This document shows positions 1 through 8,885 of a DNA stretch of 64,000 nucleotides, one piece after another. The notes beneath the pieces are model-generated. The model was not told where the DNA came from and did not search any database. It saw nothing but the letters and a program-made list of their open reading frames with translations. Position 1 is the stretch's first letter. Every line of letters starts with the position of its first letter. Origin of the DNA: Flavobacterium anhuiense (GTDB taxonomy: Bacteria; Bacteroidota; Bacteroidia; Flavobacteriales; Flavobacteriaceae); assembly GCF_004151235.1 (NCBI RefSeq), contig NZ_JUIV01000013.1, positions 1 to 64,000 on the forward strand, written 5' to 3'. A program made the translations under genes and the position numbers.

Positions 1-1473
1 GCAGTTCCTATAGCAACAGATGCCTGCGCGGGAACAATTAGAGGAACCACCACAACAGTTTTCCCAATCACAGCACAGGGAACAACAGTGGTTACGTGGA
101 CTTTTGATGATGGAAGCGGAAATATTTCAACAGCCAATCAGAATGTAATTATTGATGATGTTACTCCGCCTGCAATACCGATGCTTGCTGATATAACAGG
201 ACAATGCAGTGTAACACCAATGGCTCCGACAACAGCGGATGTCTGCGCGGGAATAATAACAGGAACAACTACAGCGGCCTTCCCCATAACAAATCCGGGA
301 ACGACAGTTATTACGTGGACATTTAATGACGGAAACGGAAACAGCGTCACGGCAAACCAGAATGTGATTATCAGCCAGATTGCTCTGGCAGGAGTAGAGA
401 CTGCAACCTGTTCAGCCACACAGCCGGGATATAATATTACCTTGTCGGTAACCGGTCAGGCGCCTTATACTGCTACCGGAACCGGAGCGCCGGGAACCTG
501 GTCAGGAAATACTTGGACATCAGGACTTATCAGCTCTGGAACCAATTATAATGTAAACTTTCAAGATGCAAGCGCTTGTAATACGGTAAATGTAGCTGGA
601 ATTTCGCCAAACTGCTGCCGTTTCAGTGTGATCTGCCCGACTTTCCAGCCAACTTCAGTACAATGTTATGAGGAGCTTCCTTCGGAAGTCAGCTTAACAG
701 AAACTCAGTTCGAAACCTTGGGAAATGGCGACGGACGCATTGCAGACACCCGATGCGGAGTGATCGAAATTACAGCATCAAATGGAGCAGATCCAGGTTG
801 TAATGCCAATGTAACCAGAACTTATACCATTACAGAATATGAAGATACCAACAGCAATGGAGTTCGTGATGCGGGAGAGAATAATGTTCTGGATACGGCA
901 ATGTGTACACAGACGATATTAATTCACGATACTACAGCACCAGTGTTTGTAGAAAAACTACCTGACGCAACGATAACAGCAGACTGTGATACCATTCCTC
1001 TAGCCCAAACTTTTACAGCTACAGATAACTGTGGCAGTGCAACAGTTGCTTATGACGAGCAGAGAGTCGACGGAGATTGCGCCAGCAGATATTCGCTGAT
1101 CAGGACATGGACTGCATCAGATAATTGTGGAAATCAGAATTCTTTTGTCCAGACGGTAAACGTCTCTTGTGTAGAAGAAGTCTACAATGCGGTATCGACC
1201 AACGGTGACGGATTAAACGATAGTTTCTTTATAAAAGGAATTGACTGCTATCCAAACAATGTTGTAAGAATCTATAACAGATACGGAGTGGTGGTTTACG
1301 AGAAAAACGGCTATGACAACGTTACTAACCCATTCCAGGGCTTCTCAGATGGACGCGCAACGGTTGCCAGAGGAAATAAACTTCCGACAGGAACTTATTT
1401 CTACACCTTGGAATATGATAGCAACGGAAGAAAGGTTGAAAAGGCAGGGTATCTGTATGTGAATAGCCAATAA
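1..1473 (+). CDS. Cell-surface repeat protein with T9SS type B (gliding-motility-associated) C-terminal domain, 5' partial
   Basis: The reading frame is open from base 1, so the N-terminus lies outside the window. The visible part begins with one and a half immunoglobulin-like/HYR-type repeats of about 75 residues, each with a DACAG or DVCAG core and a later TWTF(D/N)DG(S/N)GN motif. A Cys-containing middle region follows. The last 95 residues or so start around NGDGLND and contain an IYNRYGVVVYE segment and a LPTGTYFY motif, ending in YLYVNSQ. That is the recognisable CHU_C/TIGR04131-type C-terminal domain, used for export by the type IX secretion system and attachment at the surface. The family is typically very large, adhesin-like and repetitive, so the missing part may be long. 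The actual ligand cannot be told. A hairpin terminator follows directly. Confidence 0.85.
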   Translation, partial: AVPIATDACAGTIRGTTTTVFPITAQGTTVVTWTFDDGSGNISTANQNVIIDDVTPPAIPMLADITGQCSVTPMAPTTADVCAGIITGTTTAAFPITNPGTTVITWTFNDGNGNSVTANQNVIISQIALAGVETATCSATQPGYNITLSVTGQAPYTATGTGAPGTWSGNTWTSGLISSGTNYNVNFQDASACNTVNVAGISPNCCRFSVICPTFQPTSVQCYEELPSEVSLTETQFETLGNGDGRIADTRCGVIEITASNGADPGCNANVTRTYTITEYEDTNSNGVRDAGENNVLDTAMCTQTILIHDTTAPVFVEKLPDATITADCDTIPLAQTFTATDNCGSATVAYDEQRVDGDCASRYSLIRTWTASDNCGNQNSFVQTVNVSCVEEVYNAVSTNGDGLNDSFFIKGIDCYPNNVVRIYNRYGVVVYEKNGYDNVTNPFQGFSDGRATVARGNKLPTGTYFYTLEYDSNGRKVEKAGYLYVNSQ

Positions 1474-1490
1474 TTAAAATATAATTCTAT

Positions 1491-1523
1491 AAAAAAGGCT
1501 TCAAAATATTTGAAGCCTTTTTC
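1491..1523 (+). terminator. Rho-independent terminator after the surface protein gene
   Basis: An inverted repeat of the type AAAAAGGCTTCAAA / TTTGAAGCCTTTTT, with a short AT loop and flanking T-run, lies 18 bases after the stop codon. It is nearly symmetric, with an A-run on the other side, and could also stop transcription from the minus-strand peptide gene at 1541. Confidence 0.75.
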
Positions 1524-1540
1524 TTAAAATCCAATTTCAT

Positions 1541-1699
1541 TTATTTTTTAACACAACAAGATTTTGTGTCTTTTTTGTCTGTTGTTTTTTTACAGCACGA
1601 TTCTTTTTTTGCCTTGTCTTTTGTTGCTGGTTTTGTATCCTGAGCCATTACGCCAATAGAGAAGAAAGCAACTGTTACTACGGTGATTACTTTTGTCAT
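1541..1699 (-). CDS. Small secreted Cys-rich peptide (52 aa), putative metal binder
   Basis: A 52-codon frame encodes a signal peptide (MTKVITVVTVAFFSIGVMAQ, cleavage after MAQ or nearby) and a mature part of about 32 residues. The mature part is rich in Lys and carries two CC pairs, ESCCKK and KSCCVKK. No domain family is recognised. The paired cysteines in a lysine-rich exported peptide, immediately downstream of the multicopper oxidase and P-type ATPase genes on the same strand, suggest copper or other soft-metal binding in the periplasm; this is inference. The gene has its own possible promoter and ends against the terminator hairpin of the convergent gene. The stop codon and signal peptide support it being real, but its small size leaves doubt. 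Confidence 0.65.
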   Translation of the reverse strand: MTKVITVVTVAFFSIGVMAQDTKPATKDKAKKESCCKKTTDKKDTKSCCVKK

Positions 1700-1743
1700 T
1701 TTGATTAAAATGTTTTTTGTGTTAAAGATTATAATTGGTAAAT

Positions 1744-1751
1744 CAAATATA
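1744..1751 (-). promoter_or_regulatory. Possible Bacteroidetes -7 box for the Cys-rich peptide gene
   Basis: TATATTTG on the minus strand matches TAnnTTTG and lies 44 bases before the start codon. No good TTG is seen at the usual 19-base spacing, so the assignment is weak. Confidence 0.35.
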
Positions 1752-1836
1752 ATTCAAATTCTTGTCGTTTATTCTTACAAATTGTTAATGTTTTTGTAAA
1801 ATCTGTTAATGAGTTGTAAAGCCTCCGCCATTGTAT

Positions 1837-4080
1837 TTAATAGTTAAGATTAACTCCAAATCCAATTCCCATATCGCTATCGTAATGCGTTGTGATTCCG
1901 AAGTTTCTGGCGACGATATATTTCAATCCTGCCATATATTCTTTATCAGTATTCCACATTAAATTCATTCGAAGTCTTTGCGAAAGCGGAATATCTTTTC
2001 GTTCAAATTGTACTCTCACATTTCCATCTGTATAAACTTCAACTTGAGCTTTTATGAGCATTGGTAAAGTGTATTCGGCTCCTAAACTAAAAACCGAACG
2101 ATTGTCTTTGGTATTTTTTTGTCCCCAAAGATTTTGTTCCTGTTCATCCATTCCCATTTTTCGATAACGCCAGTCAAAACCGATAAAAGGCATTAACCAT
2201 TGATTTTTTCCGATATATCGCCCAATATGAGTTTCAGTTTCATAACCGTGTTTGTCGTTGTAACCCAATCTCCATTCCGTTCCGATGCTCCAGCGTGTAT
2301 TGCTTAACATTGCTTCACCGTCATTTCCGTTGGTAGCAAAATCATTTTCTCCCATAAAATGAAACATTCTGTCGTCCATTTTTAGCATTTTAAAAGCCAT
2401 TTCAGGATGATGGATCAACGGATTTGGAGCGGAATTTTCATAACTAAAAATACGTCCCATTCCAGCCATCATGTGATATAAAATATGACAGTGAAAAAAC
2501 CAGTCGCCATCTGCATTTGCTTGGAATTCGATCGTATCGGTTTCCATTGGCATAATATCAATAACATTTTTGAGAGGAGAATAATCGCCGTGTTCGTTTA
2601 GAATTCGAAAATCATGTCCATGTAAATGCATCGGATGGCGCATCATCGAACCATTATATAAAACAATTCGAACGTTTTCTCCTTTTTTAATTAATATTTT
2701 ATCGGTTTCAGAAACTACTTTATTGTCCAAACTCCACACATAACGATTCATATTTCCAGAAAGTGTAAAGCGCAATTCCTTTACAGGCGCATCTTTTGGA
2801 AGATTTGTTTTAAAAGGAGATTTCAGCATTCCATAATTCAAAGTCACAATTTCTGAAGTTTCAGTACTGTCATTTTCCATTTTCATTCCTTCCATATTAT
2901 GCATCGAATGATCCATGATAGGTTTTGCATTTTCATCTTCACCAGAAATTTCAGGATACATAACGGCATTCATGTCCATTTTGTTCAGAGACATATTCAT
3001 GCCCATATCGTTCATTTCGCCGTTCATTTTCATCATATCGTTCATCATTTTCATTCCTTCAAAATATTTTAGTTTTGAAAGATGATGAACAGGTTGTTTT
3101 TCTCCATTTCCTAAGAACAAAGAGGCTGATCCCGTTCTGTCTTCGGCTGTAGCCAAAAAGGCAAAAGATTTATGATCTTCGGGAATCGTAACTACAACGT
3201 CATACGTTTCAGAAACGGCAATAATCAAACGATCCACTTCTACAGGTTCAACGTCATTTCCGTCGCTCGCTACAACGGTGATTTTTCCTCCGCCATACGT
3301 CAGCCAGAAATAACTGGAAGCGCCTCCGTTGGCAATTCGCAATCTAACTTTTGAGCCCGGTTTAAGATCTGAAAACTGTTGTTCATTTTTTCCGTTGATT
3401 AGAAATTTTTCATAATAAACATCGCTCACATCCATGGCATTCATTCGTTTCCACTCGTTGGTCACTTTGGTCGAAAAATGTCCTTGTTTTAAAGCTTCAA
3501 AATAACTTTGTGTTGTTCCTTTTTTAATGGCAAACCAATCATTGGCATTGTGAAGCATTCGCTGAATATTCTCAGGTTTCAAATCTGACCATTCGCTTAA
3601 AATAACCGGAATTGTTGGCAAATCGTCGATTCCTTTTCTGATTGTGGAATCGTCTTTTTTCTTATTGATGATAAAAAGTCCGTATAAACCAATTTGTTCC
3701 TGTAAACCCGAATGACTGTGATACCAATAAGTTCCATTCTGAATAATAGGAAACGAATATTTATGCGTTGTTCCAGGTTCAATTGGCATTTGAGTTAAAT
3801 AAGGAACACCGTCTTCTTTATTTGGTAAAAATAATCCGTGCCAATGCATCGAAGTGCTTTCCTTTTTTAATTCATTATGTACATAAATTTCTGCAATATC
3901 ACCTTCGGTAAAAGTCAAAGTCGGCATCGGAATTTGCCCATTTACTGCAATCGCACGTTTTTCTTTACCCGAAAAATTAACAATCGTATCGCGAACGTGC
4001 AAATCGTAACGGACGACTTTTTGTGCCTTTAGCTGAAAAGCAATTAAAAAAAGAATCAGTATATATTTAATTTTAATCAT
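1837..4080 (-). CDS. CopA-type multicopper oxidase fused to a CopB-like barrel domain
   Basis: This is a periplasmic or outer-membrane multicopper oxidase of 747 residues. It has a signal peptide (ending FQLKAQ) and three cupredoxin domains. Copper ligand motifs are in order: HWHG (about residue 78), WYHSHSG (about 120), HPMHLHGHDF (about 485) and HCHILYHMMAGM (about 531, type 1/3 ligands). A Met/His-rich stretch lies at about residues 340-400, as in copper-resistance CopA and CueO. After the oxidase, residues ~575-747 form a separate region of alternating aromatic strands ending in GVNLNY; this resembles the outer-membrane CopB copper-resistance barrel. The expected role is Cu(I) oxidation and tolerance. 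The gene follows the P-type ATPase on the same strand, 186 bases away, across a repeat hairpin. The oxidase assignment is firm; the CopB-like assignment of the tail is by pattern only. Confidence 0.9.
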   Translation of the reverse strand: MIKIKYILILFLIAFQLKAQKVVRYDLHVRDTIVNFSGKEKRAIAVNGQIPMPTLTFTEGDIAEIYVHNELKKESTSMHWHGLFLPNKEDGVPYLTQMPIEPGTTHKYSFPIIQNGTYWYHSHSGLQEQIGLYGLFIINKKKDDSTIRKGIDDLPTIPVILSEWSDLKPENIQRMLHNANDWFAIKKGTTQSYFEALKQGHFSTKVTNEWKRMNAMDVSDVYYEKFLINGKNEQQFSDLKPGSKVRLRIANGGASSYFWLTYGGGKITVVASDGNDVEPVEVDRLIIAVSETYDVVVTIPEDHKSFAFLATAEDRTGSASLFLGNGEKQPVHHLSKLKYFEGMKMMNDMMKMNGEMNDMGMNMSLNKMDMNAVMYPEISGEDENAKPIMDHSMHNMEGMKMENDSTETSEIVTLNYGMLKSPFKTNLPKDAPVKELRFTLSGNMNRYVWSLDNKVVSETDKILIKKGENVRIVLYNGSMMRHPMHLHGHDFRILNEHGDYSPLKNVIDIMPMETDTIEFQANADGDWFFHCHILYHMMAGMGRIFSYENSAPNPLIHHPEMAFKMLKMDDRMFHFMGENDFATNGNDGEAMLSNTRWSIGTEWRLGYNDKHGYETETHIGRYIGKNQWLMPFIGFDWRYRKMGMDEQEQNLWGQKNTKDNRSVFSLGAEYTLPMLIKAQVEVYTDGNVRVQFERKDIPLSQRLRMNLMWNTDKEYMAGLKYIVARNFGITTHYDSDMGIGFGVNLNY

Positions 4081-4119
4081 GGATTATAATTTTAAATCAA
4101 TTGAACATAATTGAATTTT

Positions 4120-4248
4120 AACACATAGAGACATAGATTTTTTTGTCTAAAAAAGAGAATAAAAGAAACTAGTTTCCACACATAGCTATGTGTATTGATG
4201 CAAGTGAAACGCCTTTAAGCGCAATGCAAAGCTATGTCTCTATGTGTT
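4120..4248. repeat. Intergenic inverted repeat with 17-base arms and a central palindrome
   Basis: AACACATAGAGACATAG at 4120-4136 is perfectly complementary to 4232-4248. A perfect 16-base palindrome, ACACATAGCTATGTGT, lies between them at 4178-4193. The element fills most of the gap between the ATPase and oxidase genes and could fold in RNA from either strand. Confidence 0.85.
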
Positions 4249-4266
4249 GAAATAATTACTCCCAAT

Positions 4267-6801
4267 TTACAATTTTAGATTTCTCAATCGCAAAGCATTT
4301 ACGATTACAGATACAGAACTCAAACTCATTGCTACCGCAGCCAACATCGGCGAAAGCAATATTCCTAAAAACGGATATAAAATTCCTGCTGCAATTGGCA
4401 CTCCCAAAGTATTATAGATAAAAGCAAAAAATAAATTTTGTTTAATATTTGACATTACAGCATGGCTGAGGTTTTTAGCTTTTACGATTCCATTTAAATC
4501 GCCTTTTACCAAAGTTATTTTGGCACTTTCAATGGCAACATCAGTTCCTGTTCCCATTGCAATTCCGATGTTGGATTGTGCCAAAGCAGGTGCATCATTG
4601 ATTCCGTCACCGGCCATGGCAACGATTTTTCCTTGTGCTTGAAGACGTTCAATTTCTTTTAATTTATCTTCCGGAAGACAATCTGCTTTGAAAGAACTCA
4701 AGTGCAAATGTTCTGCAACTGCTTTTGCAGTATTATGATTGTCTCCTGTCATCATGATAACCTCAACGCCCTGAGAAATTAACTCTTTAATAGCTTTTGC
4801 GCTATTTTCTTTAATAGCATCGGTAATGGCTACGAAACCTAAAACGCTTTTTTCAATAGCGATGTACGAAATGGTTTTTCCTAAATTCTGTTCAGAAATC
4901 ACTTTTTGTTCTAAATCAGTAGAAACAGAAGCGCCAATCTCATCCATTAATTTTTTGTTTCCTAAAGCGACACTTATGTTTTCTATAGTTCCTAAAACAC
5001 CTTTTCCTGCAATAGTTTCGAAACCTTGAACTTCTTTGAATGAGCTATTTTTTGCTTTCGCGAAATTTACTACGGCTTGCGCTAAAGGATGTTCGCTATG
5101 CTGATTTAAAGAAGCAATGTTTTCAAGCAGAAAATTTTCATCATTATTAATAGCATATATTTTTTCAACAGAAGGTTTTCCTTCAGTGATTGTTCCTGTT
5201 TTATCGGTAATTAAAACATCAATTTTATTCATGTTTTCGAGAGCTTCGGCATTTTTAATCAAGATTCCGTTTTGAGCACCTTTTCCAACTCCAACCATAA
5301 CCGACATTGGAGTTGCCAGTCCAAGTGCGCAAGGACAAGCAATAATTAAAACGGCAATAGCATTAATTAATCCGTAAACATAAGCAGGTTCTGGACCAAA
5401 TTTTGCCCAAACAAAAAAGGTTATAATTGAGATGATAACAACTGTCGGTACAAAATATTTAGAAACGCGATCGGCTAATTTCTGAATTGGAGCGCGAGAT
5501 CGGCTTGCGTCATTTACCATTTGAATAATCTGCGAAAGCATCGTTTCTGACCCTACTTTTTCGGCAATCATTACAAATGATTTTGTACCGTTTATGGTTC
5601 CAGAAATTACGGCATCTCCTGTTTTTTTATCTACCGGAATTGGTTCTCCCGTAATCATCGATTCGTCTATATTGCTTTCGCCAGTTGTTATTTTTCCATC
5701 AACAGGAATTTTTTCTCCGGGTTTTACACGAAGCAAATCGCCTTTTTTAATGTTGTGAATGGAGATTACTTTATCTATTCCGTTTTCAACTAAAGTCGCT
5801 TCTGTTGGAGCTAATTTTAATAATTCTTTTATGGCACCATTGGTTTGTCCGTGTGCTTTGGCTTCCAATAATTGTCCTAATAAAACTAAGGTGATAATTA
5901 CCGTTGCCGCTTCAAAATACAAATGAATAGTTCCGTGATGTGATTTGAATTCGGATGGAAAAATATCTGGAAAAAACATTCCGACAATACTAAAAAGAAA
6001 AGCAACGCTGGTTCCGATTCCGATTAATGTAAACATGTTGAGATTCCAAGTCACAATCGATTTGTAAGCACGAACGAAAAACATCCATCCAGCATAAAAT
6101 AAAACGGGAATAGAAAATAATAACTGAATCCAGTTCCATTTTTCAGTAGACATGATATTGTAAAGCGGATTATTCGGAATCATTTCTGACATGGAAATGA
6201 TGAAAATTGGAAGCGTAAACAAAATCGCAATTTTCATTTTTTTCAATAAATCAGTATAAGTTGTGTTTTCTTCGCTTTCAGAAGCCTGCATCGGAACTAA
6301 ATCCATTCCGCAAATTGGACAATCACCTGGTTCGTTTGAAACAATTTCTGGATGCATCGGACAAGTAAATTGTGTTGCGGTTACGGCAACTTGCGGTACC
6401 AAGTCCATTCCGCAGACAGGGCAGTCACCAGGTTTGTTGTATGTTTTGTCACCTTCGCAATGCATTGGACAATAATAAACGCCATTTGCACTGTGCTGGT
6501 GTACTTTTTTAGTTTCTGTTTTATGATGACTATGATCGTGATTCTCTTTTTTATGACTTGAACAGCAAGATTTAGTTTCTTCGTGATTTTTAGGAGAATC
6601 CATTTCAATGGTATAATTTCCCGCAGCGGCTAAAACTTCTTGAAATTTTTCTGTCGGGACGTGTTTGTCCATTGTAATAGTAGCTGTTGGCGGATTCAAA
6701 GTCACTTCTGCTTGAACGCCTTCGACTTCATTTAAAGTTTTTTCGACTTTGGTTCGGCATCCATTGCAAGACATTCCTGAAATTATATATTGATGAGTCA
6801 T
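4267..6801 (-). CDS. Copper/heavy-metal-translocating P1B-type ATPase
   Basis: This 844-residue inner-membrane ATPase exports a soft metal, most likely Cu(I), from the cytoplasm. From the N-terminus it has an HMA domain with GMSCNGC (residues 8-14), a His-rich linker with CCSSH, and two consecutive heavy-metal-binding YHS-like zinc-ribbon domains (CPMH...[12 protein letters not shown] and CPMHPE...[12 protein letters not shown], about residues 110-170). The P-type core follows: TGES and TGEP actuator motifs, the [11 protein letters not shown] transport motif (about 488), phosphorylated Asp in DKTGT (about 532), HPLAQAV, and [10 protein letters not shown] near the C-terminus. The combination of one HMA and two HMBD domains is common in Bacteroidetes enzymes annotated as CopA or SilP. 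The copper preference rests on the CPC motif and the adjacent multicopper oxidase. Confidence 0.95.
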   Translation of the reverse strand: MTHQYIISGMSCNGCRTKVEKTLNEVEGVQAEVTLNPPTATITMDKHVPTEKFQEVLAAAGNYTIEMDSPKNHEETKSCCSSHKKENHDHSHHKTETKKVHQHSANGVYYCPMHCEGDKTYNKPGDCPVCGMDLVPQVAVTATQFTCPMHPEIVSNEPGDCPICGMDLVPMQASESEENTTYTDLLKKMKIAILFTLPIFIISMSEMIPNNPLYNIMSTEKWNWIQLLFSIPVLFYAGWMFFVRAYKSIVTWNLNMFTLIGIGTSVAFLFSIVGMFFPDIFPSEFKSHHGTIHLYFEAATVIITLVLLGQLLEAKAHGQTNGAIKELLKLAPTEATLVENGIDKVISIHNIKKGDLLRVKPGEKIPVDGKITTGESNIDESMITGEPIPVDKKTGDAVISGTINGTKSFVMIAEKVGSETMLSQIIQMVNDASRSRAPIQKLADRVSKYFVPTVVIISIITFFVWAKFGPEPAYVYGLINAIAVLIIACPCALGLATPMSVMVGVGKGAQNGILIKNAEALENMNKIDVLITDKTGTITEGKPSVEKIYAINNDENFLLENIASLNQHSEHPLAQAVVNFAKAKNSSFKEVQGFETIAGKGVLGTIENISVALGNKKLMDEIGASVSTDLEQKVISEQNLGKTISYIAIEKSVLGFVAITDAIKENSAKAIKELISQGVEVIMMTGDNHNTAKAVAEHLHLSSFKADCLPEDKLKEIERLQAQGKIVAMAGDGINDAPALAQSNIGIAMGTGTDVAIESAKITLVKGDLNGIVKAKNLSHAVMSNIKQNLFFAFIYNTLGVPIAAGILYPFLGILLSPMLAAVAMSLSSVSVIVNALRLRNLKL

Positions 6802-6901
6802 TGTATTGGTTTTAAGTATTACAATGCAAATTTCCGAAGTATGTGCGAGTTCGGTTTGTAGAATTTTGGGAATGATTTGTAAGATTTACTAAATGTTTTT
6901 T

Positions 6902-7262
6902 TAACCGCAAAGGGCGCAAAGGTTTACGCAATCCCAATAGCTATCGGGAGCTAAGTTTTTATTTAGTTGAGATTTTTAAAAGTTCGCAAAGCTTTGTCTG
7001 AATAATTCTGCGAGCTGTATTTAAACATAGCCCAAGGTTTCAACCTTGGGAAACGCATCGTGTTCCAATCTTTGTGTACCCAAGGTTGAAACCTTGGGCT
7101 ATGTTCTGAATAAATTGCGAAATCGTTATTTGAAAAGTTAGCCACAGATTAAAAAGATTAACACAGATTTTAAAATCCTTTTAATCCTTATAATCTGTGG
7201 CTAAAAAACTTTGCTCCCGATAGCTATTGGGATTGCGTAAACCTTTGCGCTCTTTGCGGTTA
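6902..7262. repeat. Nested ('onion') inverted-repeat element
   Basis: The outer arms are 6902-6951 and 7213-7262 and match in 49 of 50 positions as reverse complements. They contain the words CCGCAAAGGGCGCAAAGG and a small palindrome around CGATAGCTATTGGG. Inside are perfect 27-base arms at 7024-7050 and 7079-7105; each arm is itself a palindrome of the form CCCAAGGTT..AACCTTGGG. A third pair, AGCCACAGATTA at about 7140-7151 and its complement at 7191-7202, is placed asymmetrically. The element occupies nearly the whole 470-base gap between the ATPase gene and the regulator gene. No transposase or convincing coding region is seen; an open frame at 6963-7145 is simply translated repeat. Confidence 0.85.
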
Positions 7263-7271
7263 AATAAAAAA

Positions 7272-7832
7272 CTACAAATTCTCGATTTGAATGCGTTTAT
7301 TATCTTTCAATTGTTTGAATGAAGTAGGAGTAAAGCCAGTAATTTTTTTGAATTGATTGCTTAAATGCGCCACATTACTGTAATTTAAAATATCAGCAAT
7401 TTCGCTTAACGAAAGCTCATTGTAAATCAATAATTCTTTTACTTTCTCGATTTTCTGGCTTATGAAATACTTTTCTATTGTAGTATTTTCAATTTCAGAG
7501 AATAAATTGCTTAGCGAATTATAATCTTGATTGAGGTTTTCTGCCAGATATTCTGATAGGTTGATTTTTAAATCATTGTTTTTATGATGAACCAAATCGA
7601 CGATGAGGTTTTTTATTCTTTCGACGGTTTTTGTTTTTTTGTCGTCGATTAGATCAAAACCTAAAGCTTGAAGATTTTCTAATAAAACTTCTTTTTGGTT
7701 ATCGGTGATTTCTTCGTTCAGTTCGACTTCTCCCAATTCTACAGCAGTAGGTTGAAGTCCGAGTTTTTCGAACTCAGACTTCACTACCATTTTGCATCGG
7801 CTGCACACCATATTTTTGATGTAGAGCTTCAT
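7272..7832 (-). CDS. Fusion regulator: N-terminal HMA-like metal-binding domain and C-terminal AraC helix-turn-helix
   Basis: The 186-residue protein begins with a ferredoxin-fold HMA-like segment with a CSRC metal site (residues 10-13, in MVCSRCKMVV). A linker leads to an AraC-type DNA-binding domain (about residues 85-180) with the second-helix signature NVAHLSNQFKKITGFTPTSFK. The combination implies a cytoplasmic regulator that senses a soft metal ion directly through the N-domain and controls metal-resistance genes. The start is two bases after the DUF3347 gene's stop codon, so the two are co-transcribed. The targets are presumably the ATPase and oxidase genes downstream and the exported proteins upstream; that is inference from position. 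The domain assignments are clear, the ligand is not. Confidence 0.85.
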   Translation of the reverse strand: MKLYIKNMVCSRCKMVVKSEFEKLGLQPTAVELGEVELNEEITDNQKEVLLENLQALGFDLIDDKKTKTVERIKNLIVDLVHHKNNDLKINLSEYLAENLNQDYNSLSNLFSEIENTTIEKYFISQKIEKVKELLIYNELSLSEIADILNYSNVAHLSNQFKKITGFTPTSFKQLKDNKRIQIENL

Positions 7833-7834
7833 AT

Positions 7835-8362
7835 TTATTTGATCGTTTCTACCACGTTACCGCAAGTCAGCATCGAAGAACCATAATATGGATTCTTAAC
7901 TGCTTTTTCTTTGCTTAACCAATCAGCATCTGCCATTGGGCAATATTGTTTGTAGATTGGTTCTGTTGGATTTGAAACTTTTATTAAATCGTAAGTGCTT
8001 TTAGATAAAGATTTAAAAGTCTCACGTTGTTTTTTAAGATCTGTAGTTGACGAAATACTTTTGGCATCGGCAGTTAATTTTTTTACCACTTTCATCCAAA
8101 CCGTATGTTCGTTGCTTTTTAGTTTGTCCATTTTTACTGCAGAAATCGCTGTCAGTAAAGTTGCAGCTTTCGCCGAAGTCAATTTGCTGTCACTTTTAAT
8201 AAGTGCATCTTTTACTGAAAAATAAGCATCGTAAACAGATTGCAGTTGAGAATCTGCAATTTCGATTGTTGTTATTTCAGTAGTATTGGTTTTTGCTTGA
8301 ATTGTATTTGCGCTAAATACTACTGTAAGTGCTGTTGCTAAAGCTATAATTGATTTTTTCAT
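7835..8362 (-). CDS. DUF3347-family exported protein
   Basis: The 175-residue protein has a signal peptide (cleavage near IQAKT) and a helical region. Its C-terminal motif YKQYCPMA...WLS.E..V.NPYYGSSMLTCG is characteristic of DUF3347. That domain is often found attached to, or encoded beside, CusB-type efflux adaptors and copper-resistance proteins in Bacteroidetes. The two cysteines (QYCPMA and LTCG) and nearby Met residues are candidate metal ligands in the periplasm. The gene is tightly coupled to the downstream HMA-AraC regulator (2-base gap). Function is inferred from family and context. Confidence 0.85.
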   Translation of the reverse strand: MKKSIIALATALTVVFSANTIQAKTNTTEITTIEIADSQLQSVYDAYFSVKDALIKSDSKLTSAKAATLLTAISAVKMDKLKSNEHTVWMKVVKKLTADAKSISSTTDLKKQRETFKSLSKSTYDLIKVSNPTEPIYKQYCPMADADWLSKEKAVKNPYYGSSMLTCGNVVETIK

Positions 8363-8426
8363 TGTATATAATATTTGAGTAAAGGATTATTTCCTTTAAA
8401 ATTAATTAAAAAATTTGATTTCAAAA

Positions 8427-8442
8427 AGACCCAATATGGGCT
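8427..8442 (-). terminator. Weak terminator-like hairpin after the Cys/His-rich protein gene
   Basis: On the minus strand AGCCCATATTGGGTCT is a short, imperfect hairpin followed by TTTTT. It separates the small Cys/His-rich gene from the DUF3347 gene and may allow read-through. Confidence 0.4.
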
Positions 8443-8458
8443 GTCACAAATACAATAA

Positions 8459-8791
8459 TTATATTTTCGGCTTCAGCCAGATAGAAGTAAATCCAGAAGA
8501 AATAGTAGAATTACTATAAGAAGAAATGGTATTTTTTAAAGAAAAATTGAAAACATCGTTTTGCAAATCAAAATCATTTGAAGTTAAAAAGATGTTTAAT
8601 GTTGAGGTATTACAGCCAGAATGACTGCATTTTCCATCACAATTATGTTTTTCTTCTTTGGAGGTTTTCTTTTCACAGCATTTTTTAGAACAACTGTTTT
8701 CTTCTTTACTAGCAATTTCTTTAGAGTGTCCAGTATGGCATGCGTAGGTATAACTCGGGTTCAAAAAGAAGCTAAGAGTAATAAAAAGCAT
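8459..8791 (-). CDS. Small exported Cys/His-rich protein, putative metal binder
   Basis: The 110-residue protein begins at an ATG (MLFITLSFF...) with a hydrophobic signal sequence ending around YTYA. The next 45 residues hold CHTGHS, SCSKKCCEKK, HNCDGKCSHSGC and similar motifs, eight cysteines in all. The C-terminal half is Ser/Asn/Phe-rich and ends in SIWLKPKI. A longer reading from a GTG at 8836 is possible in frame, but that codon lies inside the TAAATTTG promoter box, so the ATG at 8791 is preferred. The gene heads the metal-resistance block. Periplasmic copper or silver sequestration is plausible but not shown; the family is not one I can name. Confidence 0.7.
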   Translation of the reverse strand: MLFITLSFFLNPSYTYACHTGHSKEIASKEENSCSKKCCEKKTSKEEKHNCDGKCSHSGCNTSTLNIFLTSNDFDLQNDVFNFSLKNTISSYSNSTISSGFTSIWLKPKI

Positions 8792-8835
8792 TATTATGTG
8801 GATTTTCTTTTTCAAAGAGATTGTTTTTAGTAGCA

Positions 8836-8843
8836 CAAATTTA
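8836..8843 (-). promoter_or_regulatory. Bacteroidetes -7 box for the metal block
   Basis: TAAATTTG on the minus strand fits TAnnTTTG. It is 45 bases before the chosen ATG and argues against the upstream GTG start. Confidence 0.5.
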
Positions 8844-8885
8844 GCTAAAAATGTTTGAGGAAATAACTTTTTAAGATTTCGCTAA

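Noticed and set aside
138..419. Antisense open frame in the surface protein repeats
   Set aside because: Shadow of the repetitive coding sequence on the other strand, without its own start context or domain.
6963..7145. Open frame of 60 codons within the nested repeat
   Set aside because: It is made entirely of repeat words (CCCAAGGTTT etc.) translated by chance.
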